DNA of 64,000 bases from Istiophorus platypterus (Eukaryota > Chordata > Actinopteri > Istiophoriformes > Istiophoridae). Shown here piece by piece: positions 13,501 to 25,726 of this stretch (positions are counted from its first letter, which is position 1; each line of letters begins with the position of its first letter). The notes beneath the pieces were generated by a model. It was not told the DNA's origin. It did no database searches and was given only the letters and a program-made list of their open reading frames with translations. The stretch lies in contig CM029121.1 of assembly GCA_016859345.1 (NCBI GenBank), forward strand, positions 6,947,911-7,011,910, in the 5' to 3' direction. A program made the translations under genes and the position numbers.

Positions 13501-13961
13501 CCTATCATGATTGACGACAGATTTTATAGTGGCTTGACTCCATATATTTGCAAAAAGAACCTTTCATATCACAAAGGCTAACGCACCTCTCATCTGTCTC
13601 AACACAATTATCTTGATTTGAAATGCATTTAATATATAAGGAGCCCTTAAATTTCCTACACCCTTACACAGACTGAAAAAAATTCACATAGTTTGTAATA
13701 AATTCTACATTTCCCCCCAATGACTACTCTACTAGAGTTTGCCCCTGAATACAAATACAGTATTTTTGTAATAAGCATAAAATAATAAAAAATATTCATT
13801 TGTATAAATTTGTAATTGATTCTTTATAAGAAGAAAAAAAAATCACCTCCACAAGCAGGAACTCCCTCTCTCACAAAGACTAAAGTGCTGGAGCCAAGAA
13901 TGCACTGACTGCATCCAGCTGGCTTAATACTGGAGTCTAGATATTCTCATATCATAACACA

Positions 13962-14026
13962 CTTTTTTTTGTTTGTTTTTTTTTTGTTTTTGTTTTTGTT
14001 TTTTGTTTTTTTTTTGGGGGGGGGTA
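13962..14026 (+). repeat. T-rich tract ending in a G run
   Basis: About 55 bp of T interrupted by single G residues, ending in GGGGGGGG. It is low complexity and possibly the worn A-tail of a minus-strand retroposon. Confidence 0.7.
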
Positions 14027-16154
14027 ACTATGAAATCTTAGTCAAGCATCTTTTCCAATGGAGGCAGTGGTGATGCCCACTTAGCCAATAGCTACTACGG
14101 CCAATGGCAGTGAACTAACCAAAGAACATATTCTTTGATTGTTTCCTTTAAAAAAAATTCTCATTATCTATACAGGCCTTTTCAATTTGTAGGTATGTGG
14201 ATGTGTAAAGAATGAAAATAAAGCCACATGTAAGAAAGAGCCTGGCATGGCCATGGGATCGAACTCATGCAGAGTAGAATAATGAGGGTAACAGCAGCTT
14301 CTGTCACCTGAGGAAAGAAACAAATATACAGAGTCAGGAAACAACACTTTACTGAATATTCTTTAACTCCATGTTGAATATACACTAGGGAGACTGTATT
14401 TCCATCAGTAGGGATCAGTGAGGATACAGTTTTCATCTCTCACTGAGTAAACACCTTTTAATTACCTTCTAATCTTAGACAGAGTTCCAGATTTATTCAT
14501 GTCAGTTGATGGATATATCCTATCTGATTCTATTATCTATTTCCTTTCTAGGAAACACCAGATAAATCTGGCTATTATCCATATTTCTTCAGCAAACCCC
14601 ATGAAAAGATTAAAACACATATGAACAACATTTGTTCAAAACTACAGCCATTTAATTGGCTTTTTAAAATATTACCCTTTTTTAAAAAAAAGTTAGAGTA
14701 TATATTCATGGCCCAGTTTTAAAGATCTGTTATTTTCTGTAAGAAAACAATGGTCTTCTTGCTGTGTGCTACAGACAGTCTGGAGAAGTCAAAAGGTTTT
14801 TAAAGAGAGAAAAAGATATTGTAGGCGTTGGTGTTTTCATGGGATTTGTTTACTTTAAGATTATCGTGTCCTCCAGCTGTTGAAAAACTGTCCGATTCAC
14901 TAACAGATTAAGTCACAGGATTGTTACCTTCCTCTTCAGAAAGGACAGTCCACAGCAGAGATCAATCACTGTTCCTCACAGCCAGCAGCTGGAAAAGCCT
15001 CTGTTTCCTGATTCTGGAACATGTACTATAAAGGAGAACATACACGTACACATTTAGTACCTTAGTCCCTAACTGTTAATTTCATAACATGCCTACAGTA
15101 TGTGTATGCACAAAAAATACTGTATACTGTATAACACTGACAATACACATGCATCAATCAATTACGGCTTCACTTTTTCCTACTAACCCCCTGCTGTTAT
15201 CAAGAATACATTGATCAGAAAGAAGATTTTTTTGAGTAGAATAAAGAGGAAGTGCCTATATTGTACTGAACAGTATGGCCCTTAAAAACAAACAAATATA
15301 AAAGCGATACAGGCAGCTGGTTAATGAATTTCATTTTTAGTAAGCCAATATGTTACAGTGTCAGTATACTTTTAACTCAGCTGTAGGGTTTTGTTTTCAG
15401 TGCTCCTTAATGTAGGTAATGTAAAATCTATTATCCAGGATTTTCATGTTCCCTTTGCAGTTACCACTACAGATAAATGTTCAGTGATTCCTATCCCAAA
15501 GAGCAGAAACTTGGAAGCATGACCCAGCCTCGCGTGTCTGTTGTATCTGCTTACTACAGCGGCTGACCATATTGACTTGATAGGCAGCTTAGAAAAGAAA
15601 AGAACGTGGTTTTAATCTGAACGAGTGTTAGAGTGGAGGAAAGTCTACAGGGTTAGGTGGTCACACTGAATAACTGGTGTTCTGTTGAGGTGTTGAAGTA
15701 CATTTAGAAGGCTTAATAGAACCCCCCCCTCCACCATCCAACCACCCACCTGCACCAATATACTAACCAAAACCCCTTCAAAGAAAGCTGTATTCACATT
15801 TGTCCATAACAACATGCTAGGCAGAGTTGCCATGTGTCACGCCTTTGGTGTGAGACACCCAGTACCACGCTCTGTCTCACATGTTCATGTTTCCTGTGTA
15901 ATGCTGCCTTCTACAGCTTGCAGAGAACTGCTTGTGCATAGCTAAAGTGAAAGCTACTAGTCATTGTAATGATTTCTAAGGCAAGGTATTGTTTAAAAAT
16001 GAAAAAATCTTTTTGGTCATGATCTGGAACATCAAATGAATGCAAACAAAGAATGAGAATGCATAATGCACTATGAAAGCCAATACCAGTTCTGTGGAAT
16101 ACCATACTCATTCTCTCTTGAGACCTAGGAGTGAAATAGCTTTAACAGCAAACA

Positions 16155-16985
16155 GTGAGGGTTGTTTTGCCTTGACAGCGTGATTTTCATACATCTAACA
16201 CTCTTCTTGGCTGAAAAAGGGGATGGAAATTTCAGCAGCTCCAAAATCAGTTCTTTTGAATAATGCATTCCCCCTTTATATTTCCCTACTCACACTGTGG
16301 GATCAGATCATGTTGCCAGCACATTGGTTTGACAGAGAGAATTTCATATGTTACAGTCTTTGTGGCTTAAAGAATAAGAGATGCAAATCTTGGCAGCTAC
16401 AAAATCAGTTCAGCAAAATAATGCATGCTAATTTTAAGTGTGCATTCATACACTTTAGGATAAGATGATTTTATCAGCACATATTTGGGGGGGGGTTGCC
16501 TACACACTGAGAATTTAATTCATCTAACACTCATCTTTGCTTAAAAACCCAGGATGTAAATCTCAGCAGCTCCAAAATCAGCTCTCCCAAATAATGCCCT
16601 CTCCTTTATATTACTCTGCTCACACTTAGAGATCAATCGATGTTACCAGCCCATAGTTCAGTACTATTTCAGCTTGGTAGTGAGAATTTCACATTTATAA
16701 AAGTCCTGTTGGCTAGAGGATGCAAGTCTTCTATATCAGTACGTATTTATATATTGGCCATTTTGGCTTGACAGTGTGAGTGTCATACATTTAATAATGA
16801 CCTTACCTGAAATAGTAGGGGATGCATTACTCAGGAGCTACAATTAGTTTTGCCAAATAATGTATCTGCTTATAATCAGTAGAGAAACTTAAAATCAAAG
16901 TAAGATAATACCCAAATTATGTTGTTATTAGCACATATTTTATATGGTCAACTTTGACATGACAGAGCAAAATCAATACCCGACA
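16155..16985. repeat. Diverged tandem repeat, unit about 160-185 bp
   Basis: A phrase of the type TTTGACAG..GAGAATTTCAT starts near 16160, 16321, 16493, 16668, 16763 and 16946. A second phrase, GCAGCTCCAAAATCAG, recurs 70-75 bp later at 16235, 16393 and 16566, with a worn copy at 16834. Each is followed by AAATAATGC. Successive spacings are about 161, 172, 175, 95 and 183 bp, so the fourth unit looks deleted. Copies differ at many sites, so the array is old. No coding frame runs through it and the function is unknown. Confidence 0.75.
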
Positions 16986-19124
16986 GTCAGATGATGGATG
17001 ATTTTTCATTCCCCTTGAGCTCCTACAAGGGGCATATAGTTCTTGCTAGGCAGCAGAACCTGTTGTCCTCAGGTTGAGACCTGAGCTCCATCAGAGCTGT
17101 TGAGACATTTTTTGTTTACTTTTACTAAAAAGTTTTTCAGTTTTGCTGCTCGAATTTAAAGTCCCACAGTATTTGCAGTTGTGGCCTTATTGTGCTAATG
17201 GACAGCACCTGTCTAATCATTGAAATAAATAACAAAATATGGCAACAGGTCGTAACAATGAAAACAAATTTCACCGTAACATAAATAACTGTAATTAGAT
17301 AAACAATCGTAACACATGGACTGGATGTTAAGTGTTTAGAAAATACTAATTTATCTAACATTTTGTCAGGAATTTGAACAAACTGCATATTTGGGTGTGG
17401 TGCATGTTGTTTGACTGTGGTATCCGTTCTTTGCTGTGATGAACTTTTCCTCTCAGATATACTATGGTCCTGTCCCAGCCATACAGAGGCTGCATTGCAC
17501 CAGCAACATCAAGTTGTACACCTGACCACGGCACTGCTCTTATTGTGTGGTCAGAAATCTTTCAGACCTACTAAGACTGGGTGACTATTACCTGCCACAT
17601 AATCTCACATTAAAGTGGTTCTGTCAACAGTTCTCGTAGCATTAATGAATGTATATCTGCTCTTTAGAGGCTGGCTCTGAAGGAGGTGAAGACATATCAG
17701 GCAACAGGGGGGAAGGAATAACAATAATAAAAAAGAAGCTGAGGATAGAGCGACAGAGAGGGCACAAGCAGGGAACAAAAAGAAAAAGCAGATTGGAGAG
17801 GAATATCCTAATTTTTCTGCTGGCCTAGGACTGTGGCCAGAGAGAACAGAAGATAGTGTAAGATGGAACTGGCTGTGAGAGGCTGTGACTGAACAACCAG
17901 AGACAGAACTAACATGGCAAAGACAGAGCCTCGTGAAGGTAAGTAATTTCTTGAGTAATGTTCAGTGTAAGAAGTCAGCCAAAGAAAAGAGATTTTCACT
18001 CATGTACAAAAAGAGATCTTCAAGTAGTGCAGAGGCTCCAAAGATTGTTACACAATGTTTTTGGGTAAATGACACGGAGCATATGATAAATTACCAGAAA
18101 AGAGGAAAACAAGGCACATACAGAATGTGACTGGAAGTGGAAAGACCTGCAGCACTCTAATTAGTAGAAGTATTGACTGTCAGCCACACAAACAAAAGCA
18201 AACAGTGATAGAGGAGTATTTAGTCCTCTTTTAAATGAGATATTATACTGAGTATTGAGAAATCGGCCTTTTAGTAGGAGGATGAAGACTCTGGATGACG
18301 GATGATAATGACTGCAAGAGCAGCTGACATGTTATGATCCACTTTTACAAGAGCACTTACCAAAAACAAGAAATGAAAAGGGCTTTGTTATCATCTCAGC
18401 TCAACTGTACAGCTCAAGAATTGCACAATACATGACCAGGATGGCTCTGCAGAGGAACAGGCTTTGATATTCTACAGAAAACCCTGTGTCACTATCTCCA
18501 GAAAAGTCATATGGGTTTATTAGTTGTAACAAAACGTTCCTTTTAATAGTCAATAAAAACATTTACCAACGCTCTATTAAGAAGTTACAAAACATTACTG
18601 TACTTGCTTTATCTTTTTAAGTTGATTCCATCAGGCAGACCCCTACTTTGATCACTGACCTTTTGGGAAAGAGCTAAAATATTTTTTAACTATTTATTAA
18701 AATGTACTTCTGCAGAGTTGATGAATTATTGTAAAATCATTTATTAGTGACTTCACAATATCAACCAATAATTTTTAGGTGAATAAATTGTTGATGGCTT
18801 ATCTAATACCCTCTGATCTATCCTTTATTAATTACTAATTGGCATTCATAACTGCACACTTTATGGCTAATAAGAAAGTGAGAAACTCACAAGCTTCATT
18901 AATGACTTGACTACCAATGACTCAAGAGTGAGACAGATTTTTCAAAACCCAGCAACCTTAAAGATGTGCTCATTAATGGCATATAACTAATCGATAAAGA
19001 ATTGATAAATAATTAGTTAGCATCATTAAAGTCATTAGTTATAACTCATAAACATTTCATGAAGGGCTCCTTCAAAAAAATAGCAGAAAGTCTTGTGGAT
19101 ACTTACTTAGCTTGCTTTTATCCT

Positions 19125-19475
19125 TTAAGGAATAGTTTGACATTTTGTGGAAAACACTTATTTACTTTCTCACCAAAAGCTAGACGAGAAGATTGATCGC
19201 ACTTTCACATCCGTCCTTGAACCATACAGCTGGAGCCAGGAGATGATTAGTGTAGCTTAACACCAACAGTGGAAGCAGGGGGTAGCAATAGCAATGTAAC
19301 AAAATCCAACTGCCAGCACCTCCAACTGCCAGCACCTCTAAAGCTCATTCCCCAACATGTACAAAGTAATTATAACAGGTTGTGGCTTTATGGGGAGTTA
19401 CTCGCTGGAACTTTAGGCCTTCCTCAGTCTGTGTTCTCAGTCCATACTTGTGTTTTCATGGACTTGTGAACCATC
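19125..19475 (+). repeat. Teleost dispersed repeat (AATAGTTTGACATTTTG family)
   Basis: The stretch begins GGAATAGTTTGACATTTTG and continues through TAGACGAGAAGATTGATCGC, AGCTGGAGCCAGGAG, GTAACAAAATCC and CCAGCACCTCTAAAGCTC. This is the order I recall for a non-coding element common in many teleost genomes. Inside it CCAACTGCCAGCACCTC is duplicated in tandem (about 19307-19339). A 5' fragment of the same family recurs at 52905. Recognition is from memory, so a repeat library should confirm it. Confidence 0.6.
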
Positions 19476-21415
19476 ATCCATCACAAGAACTGTTCCAATT
19501 CAAGTCTACTTCCAGTCAAGTGCAGTCCGAATAACTGGAAGGATTTTATTGAGGGTAGCTTACAAGCTGACTTGTTTTGACTTGGGAAAGCCAAGGTATC
19601 CTAGCATGCAATCTGGGGGGTACATTTTGAGCCAGGCTCAAACCTTTTATAATTTTAGCTCTACAACTATCAAATGTAGGGTTCAGGTGAGAAAAAAGCG
19701 ACCATTTAGATTTTGTATATATGGTCAATTTATCCAAACAATGCCTATTTTGAAATTTGCCTCAATGCTTTCAGATAATTGAGGACCTGCCAGGCAGGCA
19801 AAACGGACAGATTTCCCATCAAATGTTTCTTCATTTCTGTTGTTGTTGTTAAATGCAAGCTAGCAAATGGCAGAGCATATTTAGAGAGGTACTATAGGAA
19901 ATAAGACTGTTTTCTACATTTCCTGCAACAGTTGATGGTGGTGAGAGAGCTTTTTATGGCGTGAAGTGCAGGAAAAACTATTTAACCTCTACAAATTGTC
20001 AAGACAGATTGAACAGTCTCAGCATCCTGTCTATTCTTTGCAAGTTGCTCAGAAAATTGGAGTTCAATAACATTATTGATTATTTTGCCAGCTTGTGGTT
20101 TTAGCATTGGGGTCTCTGACACTGCAGGTACAGACTTTGAATAGGGAGGTGGGTGGCAGAAATTTTTAGCAATGCCTCAGTTGTCTTTTAACCGGATCCC
20201 AAATTGATGAGCGACACTGGACAATTTGATCTTCATCCTCGGATGCACACCTGGCTTTTGTGAGCAGTTTGTTGGAACATTTCTCTAGTTGGGAAGAAAA
20301 GCTCCACCTGGTGGATCTTTTCCACAGTGTTTGATGATATGTGTAGCTGACTACAGTGGGTCTTTGCAATCCCTGGGTCTGATGTGTGCCTTTATTGATG
20401 ACCTGAGGCTGTGTTCTGACTGACATTAACAATGCATAAAAAAACACAGCCCCCTCATTCACCTCAGCAAGATGTGTAACAAAGTGCAACAGCATCAGTA
20501 CCCAATGAAATACTCTACATGCAAGTACACTTTCTTGGTAGCTTGCTACTGTGAATTCTGTTTAACTCACACTTAAATGAAACTGGGGATAAAATGACTG
20601 CTGCAATTACAACTGGATTATTGTCTAATAGTACTATAACACACTGTGTACTGTTTGGGCATCAGACAATCCTCATGGATCCTCATGGACGCATGGATAT
20701 GATATTAAGACTGGGCATGCAGGAAAACATGGACACCAAAATAGTGCCATGCATTTTTCAAGCACAGTGCTATTCTGTCTAACGATCCCTAAAGGTAAAG
20801 TTTTACCAGCCATGTTACGGTGAAGGAGATGTCTACCCTTAGTCATTTAATACGGCACATGAGTTAGTCACTTCTGTGGAGAAGCAGATGACATGATTCG
20901 CCATCATCCAAAAAAATTTGGGTGAGTATTTGATTTAAATTCACCAGATGGCCAGAAATAGAATACAAATGAATGTTAATGTTGTTTGGTATATGCTTGA
21001 TGTGTAAATAAGGAGCTTTTTTCAGCACACTCACCATATCAAACTCATAACTTGATAATGTGTTGGTGCTGTGATGCAGGGCCACTGAGTCACCAAAATT
21101 TGGGTTAATGCAGGTTTAAAGAGAGTGAATTTAACATAAAAAAGAGTTTTTGTGACAGTATAAAAGAAATCTGTCCACCTTCACCTTATATAGTGAACAA
21201 AAAAAATCACTTCCAACAAATGGTGTTGGTGTTTTCCTGGAGAAAACAGACATTACTGACATAGCTGCTAAAGGATGCTTGTCTGAAAAATGAAAACAGA
21301 TCTTCTTAAGAAGGAAAAACAATGATGTTGTTTTCCCTATCCAATCATAAAAACAATCATCAAATAACCAGGTAAACAGCCTTGTATTCTTCCTTCATAT
21401 TTTTGTTATTATGAG

Positions 21416-21418
<3 letters not shown>

Positions 21419-21454
<36 letters not shown>
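21419..21454 (+). repeat. (AT)n microsatellite
   Basis: About 17 AT units, followed at 21481-21513 by CATATA/CACA variants, about 50-90 bp beyond the last hsf4 exon. Confidence 0.9.
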
Positions 21455-21456
<2 letters not shown>

Positions 21457-21543
21457 TCAACTACCTTTTGTGTAGTGCCCTACATATACATATACATATA
21501 TACACACACACACGTTCCACTTGTCATCTGCAGTACACAGTAG

Positions 21544-24500
21544 TCACACTACAGTGCTTACTGATTTGAGGTTGGACTCCATCTCCGTGAAGTTCCACTC
21601 AGTCAGAGGTAGGCTTAAACTGAAGGGCTGCACAGAAACAGAGAGAGAGAAAATATTCATAGTATTCAGGAGTCAGTATTCAATAAGAGTTCAGTTAATT
21701 GGCTGCCGTGTATAAAAAATGGCAGCCACAACTACCAGTTGGAAATTTTAAATATCAGACATCAGTCCATTCTCAGTTTAGCAAGCTGCCTGTCAATGTG
21801 ATTCTATATGTGTGAATCTGTACAGCACAGATCTACTGACATCCATGACAGCGCTGGTCCCAGCTTCCACGGTACTCTGCTGATGGCTCCTGAGCAGCAG
21901 CTGCTGCAGCTCCTCCAGGCTCATATCCACATTCTCCACTGTGTCTGAAACCTCCACTCTGCACACACACAAATATATATATTTATATATAAACATGTAA
22001 TATATAAAGACAGACACACACAGGGTCACTTCTTACTTCACTGTGCTGTTTTGTGTCTCTTCAAACTTGTGAACGTAGATTGCGATTTTCTGTGTGTGTG
22101 TTCACCTGTGATCTCATCGGAACACCTACCTGTCCAGGGCAGGTCTCTTACTCCTCCTCTCCACCACAGAGGCCGCAGAGCCCCTCCCCTCCAGCACAGA
22201 CTGGACCATTGCAACAGGGAGGACAGGAGGTTCTGAGGAGCACACCTCACAAGAGGAGGTCAATGCTACAGCCTCTCCTCCCCCTACACTGCCTCCTTTC
22301 CCTCCGGCCCTCACTCCTGGACTTACAGGCTCTTCTTTAATAAGCATCATGCACTTCTCCCTATTAGCAGAATTCAAGAAAGAAAGTAGAATAGAAACAG
22401 TTGTTGGATGCTGCAGTAGATGTGGAATTGATGGCGGGGGAAGACCATTGGAACTGGAGACAGTAATGTTATATTGCATCACTGACCTGGTCTCATCAGG
22501 CTGCATTTGTAGAGCCATGCTGGCCTGAGACATGTCAGTAACATCTGATATTATTGGTCCTCCTGTCAGCCCACTAGTAGAGCAAGAAGCAGTGTCACTG
22601 GATGGCTGAGGATGAAGAGCAGAGGTCTGTGATAATGTTTCTTGTCTTGGTTTTTTATTGTGTTACTCATTCAAATTAAATGGGATTGTTGGTTAATATA
22701 ACGTCAGAGATTTACAGAAGCTCCATACTCTACACATTATGTATATTCTGTATGTGGTAAAAAGTTAGAGTTAATGTAAAACCAGAATCTAGTTTATCAT
22801 ATAAACATGTGATGCCATAGAAATGTACAATTATCCTTAACACAGAATTTAAAGCCATTTCTGGTAACAGAGCTAAAATCCAAGCCAAACCAAACACCTG
22901 TGCAGTTATTGTAATCTGGTTGTAGTGCTACGCAGTAACTGTGGCTTTCTAATATCTGGGCTATAAAACCACCCACTCCACTTGCTGCACTCTCACAGAG
23001 AAAGAGACAGCTACAAAGCTAGTGTAAAAATGCCATGTTAGAGCAAGCTGGAGAGATAGCCAGCCCCTAACTCAAATTATTGTAAATGTAGCCCACTGGG
23101 GTTTTTTTACCTTCCTAACTCTCACTGAATCTTGATGATGCAACATTTTAGTTTGTCAGGTTGATATCCAACATAACTAAATGAGGCAAATGTTTAAGTC
23201 ACAATCAAGAAAAACAAAAAACACACAGCTCAACATGTTCGACTGACTAGCCCAGTATAATCTTAGTAGAGTACATCTCAGCTTTTGGCTCTAGCAGAAT
23301 TCAAGTGATTTTGTGTGGTCACTTCATCTTCATTTAAATGTATTAAACTGTAGCTTCATTGTATTGATCTCAAAATAAATTATGAAATACAGAAGCCCAC
23401 AAAAAAAAAACGAAAACACTTAATCCCTATAAAACTATGGGTAGTAGACAATACAGTTTATTTTCTTAAATAAAATAGCTAAAGTGGACAAGAAAGCTGG
23501 AAGAACACCCTTTGATTGTAGGGACTGAACTTTCCCATTGAATTCCTAAACATATCATAAGGCAGAGTGCATACCTGGTATTAATCATGGTCAATGGCAG
23601 TGACATTTTGAGGTAAGATATTCAGCATTACAATGAAGGCATTACAGCCTTTCTATATCTTCAGCAGAACGAGGTAACCAGTTCTGTGGTTATGCCCTAA
23701 TGTCCATTCACTTCAACCCAAGGCTTTAGTTTGTATAATCGGTGTACAATCACACACAGCTCATCTCTAGGCCTAAACCAGTCACTATGCACTGCTTCCA
23801 TCTAGTGTTGATATAACATAACAGCTACTGAGACAGATGACAGAAGGGCATTTATGTGCAGATAATATAATTGCTATTATGTGATAATGTAGTAGATATC
23901 ACGTTTCATATATATACACACTATTCAGCAGATCATTAATAACTATATAGGAGCTTCATTTTTGGAAAAGATACTTTTTACTACTCTTGTAATGACCGAA
24001 ATTAAGATATTCTTACTAATTTGCTACTTGATCACTTGATGTGTTATGAAGCGGCTATAGAGAAGAAATATGTCAGATGTATAATTACGTATTTTCTTAC
24101 CGACTGAATGTAGAAGGGCTCATGCATGGGCTCCATTGGGTGACTATGGCTGAACTTGGAGGCCGGAGGGCTGGGAGAGCCATCATCCAACATCAGGGGT
24201 CTGGAGGGAACATTGGTTTTTATTACAGTCCCACATGTGGAGTCATAACTGTTATACAGAGTCAATGACACCAGTACATAATCATCGGAGTACTTACTAA
24301 TTGATAAATAAAAGTGGTTGCAGATGGAAGCTTTTATTCAGTAGACATCTGTTCATTTTTTTAGTATTGTTGCTGTTTTTTCTTTTAGTATAGTTGCGGT
24401 CGCTTAGGGTGCTGAACGGTACAAATGTGATTTTTTTTTTAAGTTTTGAATTTATGTTTCTAATTTATATGTTTATTGTGACTTCGAAGCATTATATTTC

Positions 24501-25663
24501 TACTTGACTAAACTGCTGTATATCACTGCATATGCTGAATACCAGTGTCTTTTCTGGCATATGGCATCTTATTAAAGCTATATTAAGTATTATTAAGTGG
24601 TGCCTTTAGATAACATGATATATAACTGACAATAAGTTTGAATACCAATTTTTGCCGCACTAGCAGTTTGATTGTAGGAATGGAACAATTGGGTCAGTCT
24701 GTCACTCTATCACCTTGGTCCAAACTGAAAATCTCCACAACTATTTAATGGATTGCCCAAAGGATAAATCCCTTGCACTTCATTAATCCCCAGAATTTTC
24801 AGATAACGCTAACATCAAGTCAAACTTTTAATCTGCTCAAGACTTTTGTTTAAGACCTAATACTTAATTCTCATCAACTTCAACTTTACTTTCTGTTTAC
24901 TGCTAATTAGCAAATATTAGCATGCTAACCCTCTAATCTATGATGGTAGACATCATAGCCGCCAAACATTATCATGGTGACAATGCCAATTGTGAACACG
25001 TTAACATTTGATGCTGACAGATCACATTAGCTTTCCTTCTGATGAGCATTTAGCTCAAACACCACAGTGCAGAAGTCACACAGCTGCAGGTGGTAGTTTC
25101 ATGGTAGATAGTGTGTTTTTTTGGGTGGGAGGGGGTTGGGGGGGGGTCACCTTTTTAGATAGTGGACCATCAAGTTATGACAGAAAATTAGTAAAGAGAT
25201 TGAGGGGACAAGTGCATCATGAAAGTGACTTGAGATTATAGAGATGCTAAACACAGATTGGTGCTATTCTGAGTCTGAAAGAATGATGGCCATACATAAA
25301 TATCAGTAACTGACTAAATCATTTCTTTCCCAGGTAGCACACTGACCCTGATTTCTTCAGCACTTTTGTGTTCCAGCGTGCCTTCCCTTTCTCATGTCGG
25401 CCTTGTTCACACTCAGCAACAAAGCTGAACCAGCACTTTACACACACAGGCTGTTGCAGGGTCACGCACTCTGCTCTGCCTTCACTGTGGGTGAATGTGT
25501 GTGTGTTCGTGTGTGTGTGTCTGACTGACTGATTCAGCACTTGTCTCCATTCACAGCGCTTGTTGAGTTAGATTGTTCAGTTTGTCAGCTGAGCCAGCCC
25601 TTCCCTCTGCCCCTCTGTGGCCCTGTTTGTCTCACTTTTGTTGATTGCTACACTCTGTGTGTG

Positions 25664-25726
<63 letters not shown>

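Larger units (their letters stand above)
8961..16154. other. No confident gene; weak exon-like signals on the minus strand
   Basis: Mostly AT-rich, with two microsatellites. On the minus strand TTTCTTTCCTCAG followed by GTGACAGAAGC at 14307 looks like a real acceptor, and CTTTATAG at about 15026 and CTTTTCTAAG at about 15595 are weaker ones. I could not link them into a recognisable protein. They may belong to a non-coding or UTR transcript, or be chance. Confidence 0.4.
16986..21543. other. 3' flank of hsf4; no confident gene
   Basis: Contains the teleost repeat at 19.13 kb and an AT-rich stretch (18690-19120) with many TAATTA-like words, possibly another non-autonomous element. At 17914-17938 on the plus strand ATGGCAAAGACAGAGCCTCG is followed by a strong donor GTAAGT, a possible but unsupported first exon. 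hsf4 3' UTR probably occupies some sequence below 21543; a minus-strand ATTAAA lies at 20846-20851 and an AATAAA at 20391-20396. Confidence 0.4.

Noticed and set aside
20166..20495. 109-codon minus-strand frame
   Set aside because: No recognised domain and stops in the flanking sequence. I considered a transposon remnant but found no catalytic motif.
22038..22340. Overlapping frames on both strands around hsf4 exon 9
   Set aside because: Shadows of the real exon 22130-22360 in other frames; only the frame giving LIKEEPVSPG fits HSF4.
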